A stretch of 64,000 nucleotides of DNA. It comes from Croceivirga sp009797885 (lineage in GTDB: Bacteria; Bacteroidota; Bacteroidia; Flavobacteriales; Flavobacteriaceae). Shown in pieces: positions 26,314 to 35,250 of the stretch; position 1 is the first letter of the stretch, and each line of letters starts with the position of its first letter. The stretch spans positions 3,286,001-3,350,000 of the forward strand of contig AP035880.1 in NCBI GenBank assembly GCA_045866215.1, written 5' to 3'. The position numbers were made by a program, and so were the translations under genes. The notes beneath the pieces are model-generated. The model had not been told where the DNA came from, did not search any database, and saw nothing but the letters and a program-made list of their open reading frames with translations.

Positions 26314-27207
26314 TTGAAAAATATTACCCTGGTATCAACGTTTTTCTGCCTTTGGCTCTCCTCACAATTGAGCCCGGTCCTACAGGATTATTTGGCCTAT
26401 GCTTTTATCCTGACTTTTGGGGTTCTCCATGGCGCCAATGATATTACCCTTATTCATTCATTATCAAAAGGTAAAAAGCCAATTAGGGTGTTGTTGTTAG
26501 TCTATTTGGGAGCCATGGCCCTGGTCGCTTTTTTCTTTTTGCTATCAAAGGGACTTGCACTGCTTTTCTTTATTCTTATCAGTGCCTACCACTTTGGTGA
26601 ACAACATTTCAATAAGCAGTTCACTGGTCGTACACGATGGAAGGTACCCTTGTTCATGAGCTATGGATTTTTAATATTGTTTATGATATTCAATATTAAA
26701 TTAGACAAAGTTGTCGATGTGATAGCGGATCTTACGGGCTTGGTCTTGATGGCTTCCGTATTCAAAATAGTGCTTGTTGTGGCGTTGCTGGTCTTTTTAA
26801 TGCTGTCAATTCTGCTGTTCAAGAAAAGGATTTTGAACATAAACCCCTTAAGGGAGTTGCTTTACCTGACTGTATTGACCGTGGTGTTCGCCACCTCCTC
26901 CCTTATCTGGGGTTTTGCGATTTATTTTATCCTATGGCATAGTTTGCCCTCTATGAAGGATCAATTGGGCTACCTTTATGGTGAGGCCACCAAAAAAAGC
27001 TTTGTGCAATTTTTGAGAACCTCCTTTTTGTACTGGTTCATTTCCATTGCCGGGTTGGCTTTATTGTATTGGTTATTGAAGGATAGTGTGCATTATTTTG
27101 TAACCGTACTCTTGTACGTTCTTGCCGCAATTACCTTTCCTCATGTTATCGTAATGTCAAAGGTGGAATCCTCAGAAACTGACCCGAAAGCTAATATTGG
27201 GGGTTAG
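26314..27207 (+). CDS. blh: Blh-type beta-carotene 15,15'-dioxygenase (retinal synthesis)
   Basis: Brp/Blh-family integral membrane enzymes cleave beta-carotene to two retinal molecules, the rhodopsin chromophore. The family's iron-binding histidines are visible in FGVLHGANDITLIH, SAYHFGEQHF and YFILWHSLPSMKDQ, and a further His in ITFPHVIVMSKVE near the C-terminus. There are about eight hydrophobic segments. The frame is open from TTG 26263, but that overlaps the predicted promoter; with no early ATG, TTG 26314 (297 residues) is my preferred start, and either is possible. The 3' end overlaps the convergent receptor gene by 36 bp. Confidence 0.88.
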   Translation: MKNITLVSTFFCLWLSSQLSPVLQDYLAYAFILTFGVLHGANDITLIHSLSKGKKPIRVLLLVYLGAMALVAFFFLLSKGLALLFFILISAYHFGEQHFNKQFTGRTRWKVPLFMSYGFLILFMIFNIKLDKVVDVIADLTGLVLMASVFKIVLVVALLVFLMLSILLFKKRILNINPLRELLYLTVLTVVFATSSLIWGFAIYFILWHSLPSMKDQLGYLYGEATKKSFVQFLRTSFLYWFISIAGLALLYWLLKDSVHYFVTVLLYVLAAITFPHVIVMSKVESSETDPKANIGG

Positions 27208-29736
27208 GCCCAAGGAGCTGTTGTCCACACGTTCAATTTCATTTTCATCCGAAACCCGGAAATAGCGGTTCAATACATTGGCGCGATCGGTAATATTGAG
27301 CAGGGAGATACCGGTCTTGGCCTTGACCCGGTCACTTAAATCAAACTGATAAGTGGCCGAAGCATCTGCCCTGAAATATTCCGGTAACCGACTACTGTTG
27401 GGGACTTCAAAATTGATTTGGGCAGGGAAGACCGTAGTGTCCAATGGATTGTCCTCGGTTGGTTGCGTAAAAGGCCTTCCGGTCCTATAGTTGATGCCTA
27501 TGCCCAGTTTTAGGTTTCCCAGATCATAGGTGCCACCTACGGTCAAAGTATGCCTCACGTCCAAATTATTGGGAAATACCGGGGGCACTATACTATCAAA
27601 AGTGTAGTCATTTTTGTTGTAGGTATAGCTTAACCACGCACTGTAGTTTTCCCCTTTTTGGTTAATAAGGAATTCCATGCCCCTAATCTCATAGCTTCCC
27701 AATTCCCCATCAAATTGGTTTTCGTTTTGGAACCCTTGTGTCCTTGTACTTATACCATCCACTACTTTATAAAAAGCTTCGGCGCTTATATACAACTGCT
27801 TTTTGGCATAATTCAGGCCAACGGAACCCTGTTTGCTCGTTGTCAGTGGCAAATCGTTTTCATTGGCAAGGGTCCATCTTCTTCGTTCAATTCCCAAAAA
27901 GTTCTGTTGTAAATCGATGACCTGGTTGGTACTTTGACTTTTAAATTCACCAAGGATTTGGGCCCTTAAGAAATTGGCCATTTTAAAGTTGAGGTTGAGT
28001 CGGGGTTCCAATACCAGTCGATCAAAAGCGCCTCCGGCCTCCTCTAAATTTTGGATATAATTTGCCCTTAGCCCGATATTGGTAATAAAGCCATTGTTCC
28101 TGGTGTTGAACTGGAGCTCGGTAAAGGGCGCTTGTATCCTGACCACGTCTTTTATGTTGAGGTTGAACTCCGGCGTGGTGACATCTGCCTGATTGGTAAT
28201 CCCGGTTTCTATATATTGGTGCCCATTGATCCATTGCAGATTGTCCGAAAGGCGAAAGAAGGTAGTGAGCTTGGCTTGCCGCTCCTCCACCGTATTTTTT
28301 TGGAACAGGCGTTGCTGTTGATCGGGAAAGAGACTTTGGGCATCCAAATTGTATTTGGAAAAATAGACATTGACGTGGGTGGAAAAGCGTTCCGACCAAT
28401 CCCCAAACCATTGCAATCCTGCGGAAAGATTGGTCTGGTCCAAAAAGCTCCTTGAGGTTTCCGAAGTTTCGATATTGGTGGTGGAAAAGTCCAGGTCATT
28501 ATCAATCCCAATAAAGCTCAATCGAAATTTATGGTCTTCATTGAAATCGTACAATAGTTTGCCCGAAACGTCATAAAAAAGAAACTTCTCATCAAACCTT
28601 AGATCTTCATTGACTTCCTGGTTTTGTTGGTTTTGCACTTCGGTATCCTGGAAGGCCCTGTCGGTAAAGCTCACATAGGCCGGAGTGTCCAAAAAGTCCG
28701 TAGTGGACCTCCTTCCGGAAAACTGAAAGGCAAGTTTATCGGTTATGGGGATTTGTCCAAAGGCGTCCCCACTGATCAGGTTAAAACCCGCCCCACCGGA
28801 AAACCGATCGCCAATATCATTTTTGGTTTCCATACTGATGATGCCACTTACCCCATCCCCAAACTCGGAAGGGGTTCCGTTTTTGTAGACCGAAACCTTT
28901 TCAGTAAGGTAAGGGTTAAAAGCAGAAATCAACCCAAAAAAATGTCCGGACTGGTACATTTTAATGCCGTTCCAAAGGATGAGATTCTGGTCGTTGGTCC
29001 CTCCACGGATATTAATGTCGGATACGGTTTCATCAATACTTTTTACCCCAGGGAGCGTTTGTATGCCAAAAAGGACATCGGGCTCCACCAATCCGGGCAA
29101 TAATCCCAGTTTTTGGGTTTGGACGGTAATGCCGCCATCAGTCTCTTTGACAATACCCTTGGTCAGAAATTCGTAAACCACCACTTCCGTGAGTACTTCC
29201 CGACGCTCGGCCAATAGTATTTTTTGACATTCCCCTTGGTTCGCCAGCTCGGCAATGGGCACTATCCTTGTGGTATAGCCTAGATATCTGATTTGTAGCG
29301 AAGCAGATCGGTCCACCGCCTCCATTCTAAAAAAACCTTCTATATCCGTTACAATGGCCTTATCCATCCCAAGGACCTCTACAGTGGCCCCGGGAACGGT
29401 GTTTTTCGCGTAATTGTCCAGGACCCTGCCACAGATTTCCACTAATCTGGGTTTGCTCAGGGCATAGTAGCGCTCACTTAGTTGTTTGATTTCGATTCCG
29501 GTCTGCGTGGCAATGGCATTCAGGATTTCCTGGAGTTCCTTGGAAGAGGGAACTTTTATTTCAATTCCCTGGATATCCGCATCCACATAGGAAAACTTGA
29601 CGTCAAAACTATTTTCGAGCCGGGCAATGAAGGTTTTTAACCCAAAAACCTCAACCTGGGCGAAAGTGAGAACTGGCGATAGTGACAACAGCACCATCGC
29701 AAATGCAATAAATAGCTTATGGAGTGTCCTCTGCAT
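27172..29736 (-). CDS. FecA-like TonB-dependent receptor with STN signalling domain
   Basis: The 854-residue protein has a signal peptide (about 26 residues), then a secretin/TonB short N-terminal (STN) domain at about 35-95 (NSFDVKFSYVDADIQGIEIK) that contacts FecR. A CarboxypepD_reg repeat follows at about 100-180, a plug domain at about 205-310 (DINIRGGTNDQNLILWNGI) and a 22-strand barrel ending in the typical C-terminal phenylalanine. No SusD partner is adjacent. It overlaps the fecR-like gene by 20 bp. The ligand is unknown; the acidic lipoproteins across the divergent promoter are the likely associates. Confidence 0.88.
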   Translation of the reverse strand: MQRTLHKLFIAFAMVLLSLSPVLTFAQVEVFGLKTFIARLENSFDVKFSYVDADIQGIEIKVPSSKELQEILNAIATQTGIEIKQLSERYYALSKPRLVEICGRVLDNYAKNTVPGATVEVLGMDKAIVTDIEGFFRMEAVDRSASLQIRYLGYTTRIVPIAELANQGECQKILLAERREVLTEVVVYEFLTKGIVKETDGGITVQTQKLGLLPGLVEPDVLFGIQTLPGVKSIDETVSDINIRGGTNDQNLILWNGIKMYQSGHFFGLISAFNPYLTEKVSVYKNGTPSEFGDGVSGIISMETKNDIGDRFSGGAGFNLISGDAFGQIPITDKLAFQFSGRRSTTDFLDTPAYVSFTDRAFQDTEVQNQQNQEVNEDLRFDEKFLFYDVSGKLLYDFNEDHKFRLSFIGIDNDLDFSTTNIETSETSRSFLDQTNLSAGLQWFGDWSERFSTHVNVYFSKYNLDAQSLFPDQQQRLFQKNTVEERQAKLTTFFRLSDNLQWINGHQYIETGITNQADVTTPEFNLNIKDVVRIQAPFTELQFNTRNNGFITNIGLRANYIQNLEEAGGAFDRLVLEPRLNLNFKMANFLRAQILGEFKSQSTNQVIDLQQNFLGIERRRWTLANENDLPLTTSKQGSVGLNYAKKQLYISAEAFYKVVDGISTRTQGFQNENQFDGELGSYEIRGMEFLINQKGENYSAWLSYTYNKNDYTFDSIVPPVFPNNLDVRHTLTVGGTYDLGNLKLGIGINYRTGRPFTQPTEDNPLDTTVFPAQINFEVPNSSRLPEYFRADASATYQFDLSDRVKAKTGISLLNITDRANVLNRYFRVSDENEIERVDNSSLGLTPNISFRVSF

Positions 29737-30628
29737 AGAAAAGTACCTTATCCTGCTCCAATTTAAAACGAATTTGGGAAGGAGTACTAATACTTTTTAA
29801 CGCTAAATCAATATTCGTGTTGTCAAATGTACCCGTAAAAAGTTGTTCGGTATTTATATTTTGGGTGGTCACTTCAATATTAAACTGACGTTCAAATTCC
29901 GCCAGGACATATTTAAGGGGTATACTGGTGAATGAACTCTCATTTTGGGTCCAGGAAGGGGCCAATGAAGTAACGGCATCCGTGGCCCTGATTTCCCCAT
30001 TGATGACCACAAAGGAATTGCCTGCCGGCAGTTTGTGCTCGTTGGAATTATGGGTAACACTGACCAAACCTTCATAACAGGTTACTTCAAAAAAACCGTC
30101 CCTACTTTCCACATTGAACTGGGTTCCTAGGACCGTTACCGTACCTGCATCGGTGGAAACCGTAAAACGCTGCCCTTTGGCTACCTTAAAAAAGGCTTCC
30201 CCGTCCAGTTCCACATTACGGTTGTCCTCCCATTTTCTTTCCTTAAAGGATAAACGGGAATCCGCATTCAAGATAACTTCAGAGGCATCCGGAAGTACAA
30301 CCTCGGTGCGTTCTGCCAGTTGGGTAGTGAATATTTCGTCCTGTGAATTCAGGTAGATATAAGCTCCTGTAAGCAATACGGCAATTACGGCCGCAACACG
30401 GAGAAACTGCTTGAAGGGATGCAATGGAACAACCTTGGGACTTTGGTCAAACCGTCCATCCTTAAAAGTGTTCCACGCCTTGTCCATATTGAAATCCGGG
30501 GCTTCCAGTTTTCCGGAAGCCTCAGCAATTCTCTGATAGGAAGAATATTCGGCCGACTTTTTAAACTCGGCTAACTCCTTCTCTGAGAGCTCGTTGTTCA
30601 ACCATTTTGCCAAGTAATTCTCTTGCAT
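29717..30628 (-). CDS. FecR-type anti-sigma factor
   Basis: The 303-residue protein has a short cytoplasmic N-terminal anti-sigma region, one membrane segment (about residues 75-95, FLRVAAVIAVLLTGAYIYL), a FecR beta domain (TEVVLPDASEVILNADSRLSF through NVELDGEAFFKVAKG) and a C-terminal DUF4974-type domain (SFTSIPLKYVLAEFERQFN). It would hold the ECF sigma factor inactive until the receptor's STN domain signals ligand binding. Its 3' end overlaps the receptor start, and the sigma gene lies 102 bp upstream. Confidence 0.92.
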   Translation of the reverse strand: MQENYLAKWLNNELSEKELAEFKKSAEYSSYQRIAEASGKLEAPDFNMDKAWNTFKDGRFDQSPKVVPLHPFKQFLRVAAVIAVLLTGAYIYLNSQDEIFTTQLAERTEVVLPDASEVILNADSRLSFKERKWEDNRNVELDGEAFFKVAKGQRFTVSTDAGTVTVLGTQFNVESRDGFFEVTCYEGLVSVTHNSNEHKLPAGNSFVVINGEIRATDAVTSLAPSWTQNESSFTSIPLKYVLAEFERQFNIEVTTQNINTEQLFTGTFDNTNIDLALKSISTPSQIRFKLEQDKVLFYAEDTP

Positions 30629-30730
30629 GATTTCTATGCTTTACAATTTAATAACAACCCACTTTATAAAAACCCTACTTTATTAGGTATCAAAAATTTC
30701 AAATATCCGGTTTGGCCTTTTTGGTAACCT

Positions 30731-31231
30731 CTAAATTCCATCAATTTGCTCCCGCAATGTTTTCAGGGCCAAATGCATTCGTTTTTCAATGGCCTTTACG
30801 CTCACTCCCTCCATTTCTGCAATCTCACTGTATTTTTTTCCATCAATGCGGTTCAGCAAAAAAGTAGTACGTTGGTTTTCGGGCAGGGCATTTAGGGCAT
30901 CATCCAATTTTTTTTGGAACTGTTTTTCCTCCAAAACGTATTCCGGGGATTCCCTGTTTATGGAATTGGAGTGCAGATCGGCGTATTTTAATCGTACTTT
31001 TTCCGCCTTAATGACATTCAAATACAAATTGTTCGCTACCGTATATAAATAGGACTTTGCCTTTTCCGGACTTACCTTGGTACAATTCTCCCAAAGTTTA
31101 ACAAAAGCCTCCTGAACGGCATCAGATGCCTTTTCCTCATTTCCAAACTTATAATAGATGTAATTAAAAACCGTTTTGGAATTGTCCTTAAATATAGAAC
31201 TGAAGATGTGTTCTTCACAAACGTTGGCCAT
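30731..31231 (-). CDS. ECF RNA polymerase sigma factor (FecI-like)
   Basis: At 166 residues, this is a two-domain ECF sigma factor. Region 2 contains NYIYYKFGNEEKASDAVQEAFVKLWEN. Region 4 has the helix-turn-helix KKYSEIAEMEGVSVKAIEKR near residues 130-150. Together with FecR and the receptor it forms a cell-surface signalling set, and its targets probably include its own locus and perhaps the divergent lipoprotein gene. A perfect -7 box lies 23 bases before the start. Confidence 0.93.
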   Translation of the reverse strand: MANVCEEHIFSSIFKDNSKTVFNYIYYKFGNEEKASDAVQEAFVKLWENCTKVSPEKAKSYLYTVANNLYLNVIKAEKVRLKYADLHSNSINRESPEYVLEEKQFQKKLDDALNALPENQRTTFLLNRIDGKKYSEIAEMEGVSVKAIEKRMHLALKTLREQIDGI

Positions 31232-31254
31232 GCATGGGTTTTTACAAGCTTTCC

Positions 31255-31262
31255 CAAAGATA
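31255..31262 (-). promoter_or_regulatory. -7 element of the ECF sigma gene
   Basis: TATCTTTG on the minus strand is a perfect TAnnTTTG match, 23 bases before the sigma factor ATG. This housekeeping-type promoter suggests basal expression of the signalling set. Confidence 0.55.
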
Positions 31263-31348
31263 TTTTAAAAAATGTGAAAATTAGGGTAGGGTATTTTAAC
31301 TATTGATTGTTTTATGGTCGTACTAACAGAAAATAATCCAAAAACGTT

Positions 31349-33157
31349 ATGAAAAAGTATGTTAACAAGTTGATGTATGTAGGATTTATTGCTATGGTCC
31401 TACTTTTCAATGCCTGCCAAGATGAATTTGAGGAAGTGGGCAGTAACAGTCAGGAAACACTGGAAGCCGGTTCCTCTACGGCCAAATTGATAATGAATAC
31501 GGCCTCCAATGACGGTTCCTTTGATAATATTATTGATGAGGCCAGTTGTATTGCCATACAATTTCCTTACACCGTTGAAGTGGCCGGTATTCAGGTCACC
31601 ATAGACAGTATGGAGGATTTAAAGGTGGTTGAGGAGATTTTTGATGAATTTGATGATGATGAAGACATTCTCGAAATTATATTTCCGATCACCATTACCC
31701 TTTCCGACTTTACCGAAGTTGTTCTTGAAAGTAAGGAAGCCCTGCGTGAACTCGCCGCCCAATGTACGGAAGGTGGTGGTGATGATGACATTGAGTGTAT
31801 AGATTTTGTATATCCCATTACCCTGTTCACTTTTGATATCGATGGGCAAGAACCCAATAGAACCGTTATCAACAGCGATAGGGAGTTGCGATTGTTCTTG
31901 GAGGAAAGGGACGATGATGAACTGATCAGTATTGAATTTCCTATCACATTGAAGAAATATGACGGAACAGAAGTTCAGGTAAACAGTAATGCGGAATTGG
32001 CCCGTATTTTGGATGCCGCTAGCGATGAATGTGACGAAGATGATGATGATGATTTCAATGATGATGATTTTGACGAAGATGGATTCGAGGAGTTCATAAC
32101 GGACTGTGACTGGAAGATATACGAATTCAATAGGGACAATATGGACCAAACGGAGCAGTATGTCAACTATGAGTTTGATTTTGATGATGATGGAGAGGTA
32201 GAGGTTACCGATAGAATGGGTAATACCATTGAAGGTACTTGGAGCTTTATGTTCAGCGATCGTGGTGCCCTTTTGACCCTTCAATTCGATACTTTGGTTG
32301 ATTTTAACCTACAATGGTTGGTTTATGAACTGGACGAACGCAAAATCAAATTCCTATCGGATAATGGGAACAGGATCATTCTGAAGAAATCATGTGACGA
32401 CGACGATAATGACGATGGTGATGACGGTAACGATGGGGGAATCATTAGCGTGGAGACCTTGACCAATACCTTAAAGGAGTGTGAATGGATTATTGGAGAG
32501 CTTGAAGTACAGGAAGAGGATGTGGATAGACTTCTAGGATATGAGTTCATCTTTGGAGACAATGGAATGGTGACCTTGGGAGATGGGATCACCACTTTTG
32601 AGGGAACCTGGGAAGTAGGCACCAATGATAATGGTAAACGTACCCTCTTTATAGAAATCATGACCGAAACAGCGGTGAATCTGGAATGGCCGCTTGAGGA
32701 GATTTATGGGGAAAGCGTCGTGGAAACCACTAGAATTAAATTGGAAGATGATGCCCTAGGGTATGAGATGGTGCTTCAAAAAATCTGTGAGGACAATGCC
32801 GGTGACGGTGATGTTGCGGAAATAAGGAACATTATGTTGGGTGGCCTTTGGAACGTAGCCTTGTATGACGATGAGGGAACCGATGAAACCGAAAATTATG
32901 CTGGTATGGACTTTGGGTTCTCCATGTTCAACCAAGTTGAGGTAAGCATCAATGATGATCCCGGCACCGCAGGTGTATGGAGGGCTGCAAGGGATACCAA
33001 CGGGAACCTGGTCTTTTACCTTAACCTGGGGGATGATGATCCCCTTGGCGATCTTACCGAACCATGGTATGTAATGGAAATTACCGCGGATCGTATAGAA
33101 CTGGTATACGAAGATGAAGAGGTAAACTTTAAGACCTTGGTGTTCGAGAAGAAGTAA
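31349..33157 (+). CDS. Large aspartate-rich surface lipoprotein with repeated lipocalin-like domains
   Basis: The 602-residue protein has a lipoprotein signal with Cys23, followed by QDEFEE, which resembles the acidic surface-export signal of Bacteroidota lipoproteins. The N-terminal half carries two similar segments built as [FPYTV/FVYPIT ... FPIT] pairs (about residues 65-145 and 150-235). Three lipocalin-like repeats follow (about 250-350, 370-475, 490-602), each with a GTW motif and a C-terminal FEKK- or LKKS-like strand. The linkers are Asp runs (DEDDDDD, DDDDNDDGDDGN). It is very acidic. Function unknown; Ca2+ or other cation binding is plausible. It is divergent from the ECF sigma gene. 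Confidence 0.75.
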   Translation: MKKYVNKLMYVGFIAMVLLFNACQDEFEEVGSNSQETLEAGSSTAKLIMNTASNDGSFDNIIDEASCIAIQFPYTVEVAGIQVTIDSMEDLKVVEEIFDEFDDDEDILEIIFPITITLSDFTEVVLESKEALRELAAQCTEGGGDDDIECIDFVYPITLFTFDIDGQEPNRTVINSDRELRLFLEERDDDELISIEFPITLKKYDGTEVQVNSNAELARILDAASDECDEDDDDDFNDDDFDEDGFEEFITDCDWKIYEFNRDNMDQTEQYVNYEFDFDDDGEVEVTDRMGNTIEGTWSFMFSDRGALLTLQFDTLVDFNLQWLVYELDERKIKFLSDNGNRIILKKSCDDDDNDDGDDGNDGGIISVETLTNTLKECEWIIGELEVQEEDVDRLLGYEFIFGDNGMVTLGDGITTFEGTWEVGTNDNGKRTLFIEIMTETAVNLEWPLEEIYGESVVETTRIKLEDDALGYEMVLQKICEDNAGDGDVAEIRNIMLGGLWNVALYDDEGTDETENYAGMDFGFSMFNQVEVSINDDPGTAGVWRAARDTNGNLVFYLNLGDDDPLGDLTEPWYVMEITADRIELVYEDEEVNFKTLVFEKK

Positions 33158-33184
33158 ACACCTTTTTTGCCCACAACCCCAGTA

Positions 33185-33217
33185 AAAGGACGATCTTGAT
33201 CGAGGTCGTCCTTTTTT
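33185..33217 (+). terminator. Intrinsic terminator after the large acidic lipoprotein gene
   Basis: AAAGGACGA and TCGTCCTTT form a 9-bp stem with a 12-base loop, followed by a T-run. It separates the two acidic lipoprotein genes, so the second probably has its own promoter. Confidence 0.8.
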
Positions 33218-33288
33218 AAAGCATATTCCCAAAAATTACCGAAACAATACCATGTCGGCAAAAAATCAATTGTAAAAACTAAAAAGTA

Positions 33289-33786
33289 TTGAAAATGAAA
33301 ATTAAGTATTGGAAAAATGTTTTTCTATTGGGCACCCTGGCCCTAATCGTTTCCTGTGAAAATGATGATGACGATGGTGACATCATGGGCAGTGGTCAAT
33401 TTGATAGCGCGGATGTGACCGCACTCCAAAATTCCGTAGAAAGTGGTACCTGGCGCATCACACGTTTTGTGGATGATGGGGAAGATGAAACCAGCAATTA
33501 TGAGGGTTTTGTATTCACCTTTGGTGCGGACGGCAGTATTGTAGCGGACAACGGCACCACTTCTTTCAACGGAACATGGCGCGTTGAGTTGGATGATGAC
33601 GATGACCTGGATGATCTGGACGACTTGGAATTGTACATCACTTTTTCCACATCGGATGAAGCTATTGATGAGTTGACCGAAGATTGGTACGTTTTGGAAT
33701 TTAGTGATAACCGTATCCGTTTGGCAGATGATGACGATGATGATACGGATAATGATGACGATTTCTTGACTTTTGAGCGTAGCTAA
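33289..33786 (+). CDS. Small aspartate-rich lipoprotein, single lipocalin-like domain
   Basis: This 165-residue protein is a shorter relative of the preceding gene product. The signal peptide ends at Cys23, followed by ENDDDDG, a good match to the Bacteroidota surface lipoprotein signal. One lipocalin-like domain follows, with SGTWRITRFVDDGEDETSNY, FNGTWRVEL and DWYVLEFSDNRIRL, parallel to repeat three of the larger protein (GLWNVALYDDEGTDETENYA). Asp runs sit inside the domain (DDDDDLDDLDD). The pair looks like a duplication. Function unknown. Confidence 0.75.
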   Translation: MKMKIKYWKNVFLLGTLALIVSCENDDDDGDIMGSGQFDSADVTALQNSVESGTWRITRFVDDGEDETSNYEGFVFTFGADGSIVADNGTTSFNGTWRVELDDDDDLDDLDDLELYITFSTSDEAIDELTEDWYVLEFSDNRIRLADDDDDDTDNDDDFLTFERS

Positions 33787-33811
33787 CTCAGTTTATAGTT
33801 CCCCAATATGC

Positions 33812-33840
33812 AAAAGCGACCTGTAATAGGTCGCTTTTTT
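33812..33840 (+). terminator. Intrinsic terminator after the small acidic lipoprotein gene
   Basis: AAAAGCGACCT and AGGTCGCTTTT form an 11-bp stem with a short loop (GTAAT), followed by Ts. It isolates the lipoprotein genes from ffh. Confidence 0.88.
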
Positions 33841-33876
33841 GGTTTTGTATAAAGCTGTGATAACACAGGTATTTCT

Positions 33877-33884
33877 TAAATTTG
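33877..33884 (+). promoter_or_regulatory. -7 element of ffh
   Basis: TAAATTTG, a perfect TAnnTTTG match, lies 26 bases before the ffh ATG. Confidence 0.5.
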
Positions 33885-33910
33885 TCCTCCTTCAAAAATG
33901 ATGCAAGCCG

Positions 33911-35239
33911 ATGTTTGATAATTTAAGCGAAAAACTCGATAAAGCCTTACATAATCTTAAGGGACATGGCAAGATAACGGAAATCAATATTGCCGAGACC
34001 CTTAAAGAGGTTCGTAGGGCCCTTTTGGATGCCGATGTCAATTTTAAGATAGCCAAGGAATTTACCAATACCGTAAAGGAAAAGGCCCTTGGCCAAAATG
34101 TATTGACCACCTTACAACCTGGTCAGTTAATGGTCAAGATCGTTAAGGACGAATTAACGGAATTGATGGGCGGTGATACGGAAGACATTGACCTTAGTGG
34201 CAATCCTACGGTCATTTTAATGTCTGGTCTGCAGGGGTCGGGTAAGACCACCTTTTCCGGAAAACTGGCAAATTTCCTTAAAAAGAAAAAAGGAAAGAAA
34301 CCACTTTTGGTGGCCGGGGATGTCTATCGTCCTGCAGCAATGGACCAATTGCATATTGTAGGGGAACAGATAGGGGCCGATGTGTATTCCGATAGGGAGA
34401 ATAAAAACCCCGTGGCCATTGCCCAGGATGGTATTAAAAAAGCAAAGGAACTTGGCTGTAATGTGGTGATCGTGGATACTGCCGGTCGATTGGCGGTGGA
34501 TCAACAAATGATGGATGAAATATCCAACATCCACAAAGCGGTACGTCCACAGGAAACCTTATTTGTCGTGGATGCCATGACAGGTCAAGATGCCGTGAAT
34601 ACGGCCAAGGCATTTAACGATATCCTGAATTTTGATGGGGTTATTTTGACCAAATTGGATGGTGACACACGGGGTGGTGCGGCCATATCCATAAAATCCG
34701 TGGTCAACAAACCCATCAAGTTTATTGGTACAGGGGAAAAAATGGAAGCCATTGATGTATTCCATCCCTCGCGTATGGCCGACCGAATTTTGGGTATGGG
34801 GGATGTGGTTTCCCTTGTAGAACGTGCGCAGGAACAGTTTGATGAGGAGCAGGCCCGAAAAATCCAAAAGAAAATTGCCAAGAACAAGTTTGGGTTTGAT
34901 GATTTCTTAAGCCAGATCCAGCAGATCAAAAAGATGGGGAACATGAAGGATTTGATGGGCATGATTCCCGGTATGGGCAAGGCTTTAAAAGGTATTGATA
35001 TTGATGATGATGCCTTTAAACATATCGAGGCCATGATCCATTCCATGACCCCGGATGAGCGCTCAAATCCATCGAAACTCAATTCAAGCCGAAAAAAGCG
35101 TATTGCAGCAGGCAGTGGCCGCTCCATTCAGGATGTGAACCAATTGTTGAAGCAGTTCGATCAAATGAGCAAAATGATGAAAATGATGCAAGGGGGACGG
35201 GGAAAACAAATGATGCAGATGATGCAAAATATGCGATAG
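33911..35239 (+). CDS. ffh: Signal recognition particle protein Ffh
   Basis: Ffh is the SRP54 GTPase that delivers nascent membrane proteins to FtsY and SecYEG. The 442-residue protein has an N domain (MFDNLSEKLDKALHNLKGHG), a G domain with GLQGSGKTTFSGKLA (about residue 105), DTAGRLAVDQ, TKLDGDTRGGAA and GTGEKMEAIDVF, and a methionine-rich M domain ending in Met-rich sequence (SKMMKMMQGGRGKQMMQMMQNMR is the tail; key feature is clustered Met). Length is normal. Confidence 0.97.
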   Translation: MFDNLSEKLDKALHNLKGHGKITEINIAETLKEVRRALLDADVNFKIAKEFTNTVKEKALGQNVLTTLQPGQLMVKIVKDELTELMGGDTEDIDLSGNPTVILMSGLQGSGKTTFSGKLANFLKKKKGKKPLLVAGDVYRPAAMDQLHIVGEQIGADVYSDRENKNPVAIAQDGIKKAKELGCNVVIVDTAGRLAVDQQMMDEISNIHKAVRPQETLFVVDAMTGQDAVNTAKAFNDILNFDGVILTKLDGDTRGGAAISIKSVVNKPIKFIGTGEKMEAIDVFHPSRMADRILGMGDVVSLVERAQEQFDEEQARKIQKKIAKNKFGFDDFLSQIQQIKKMGNMKDLMGMIPGMGKALKGIDIDDDAFKHIEAMIHSMTPDERSNPSKLNSSRKKRIAAGSGRSIQDVNQLLKQFDQMSKMMKMMQGGRGKQMMQMMQNMR

Positions 35240-35250
35240 TATGTTTTGTT

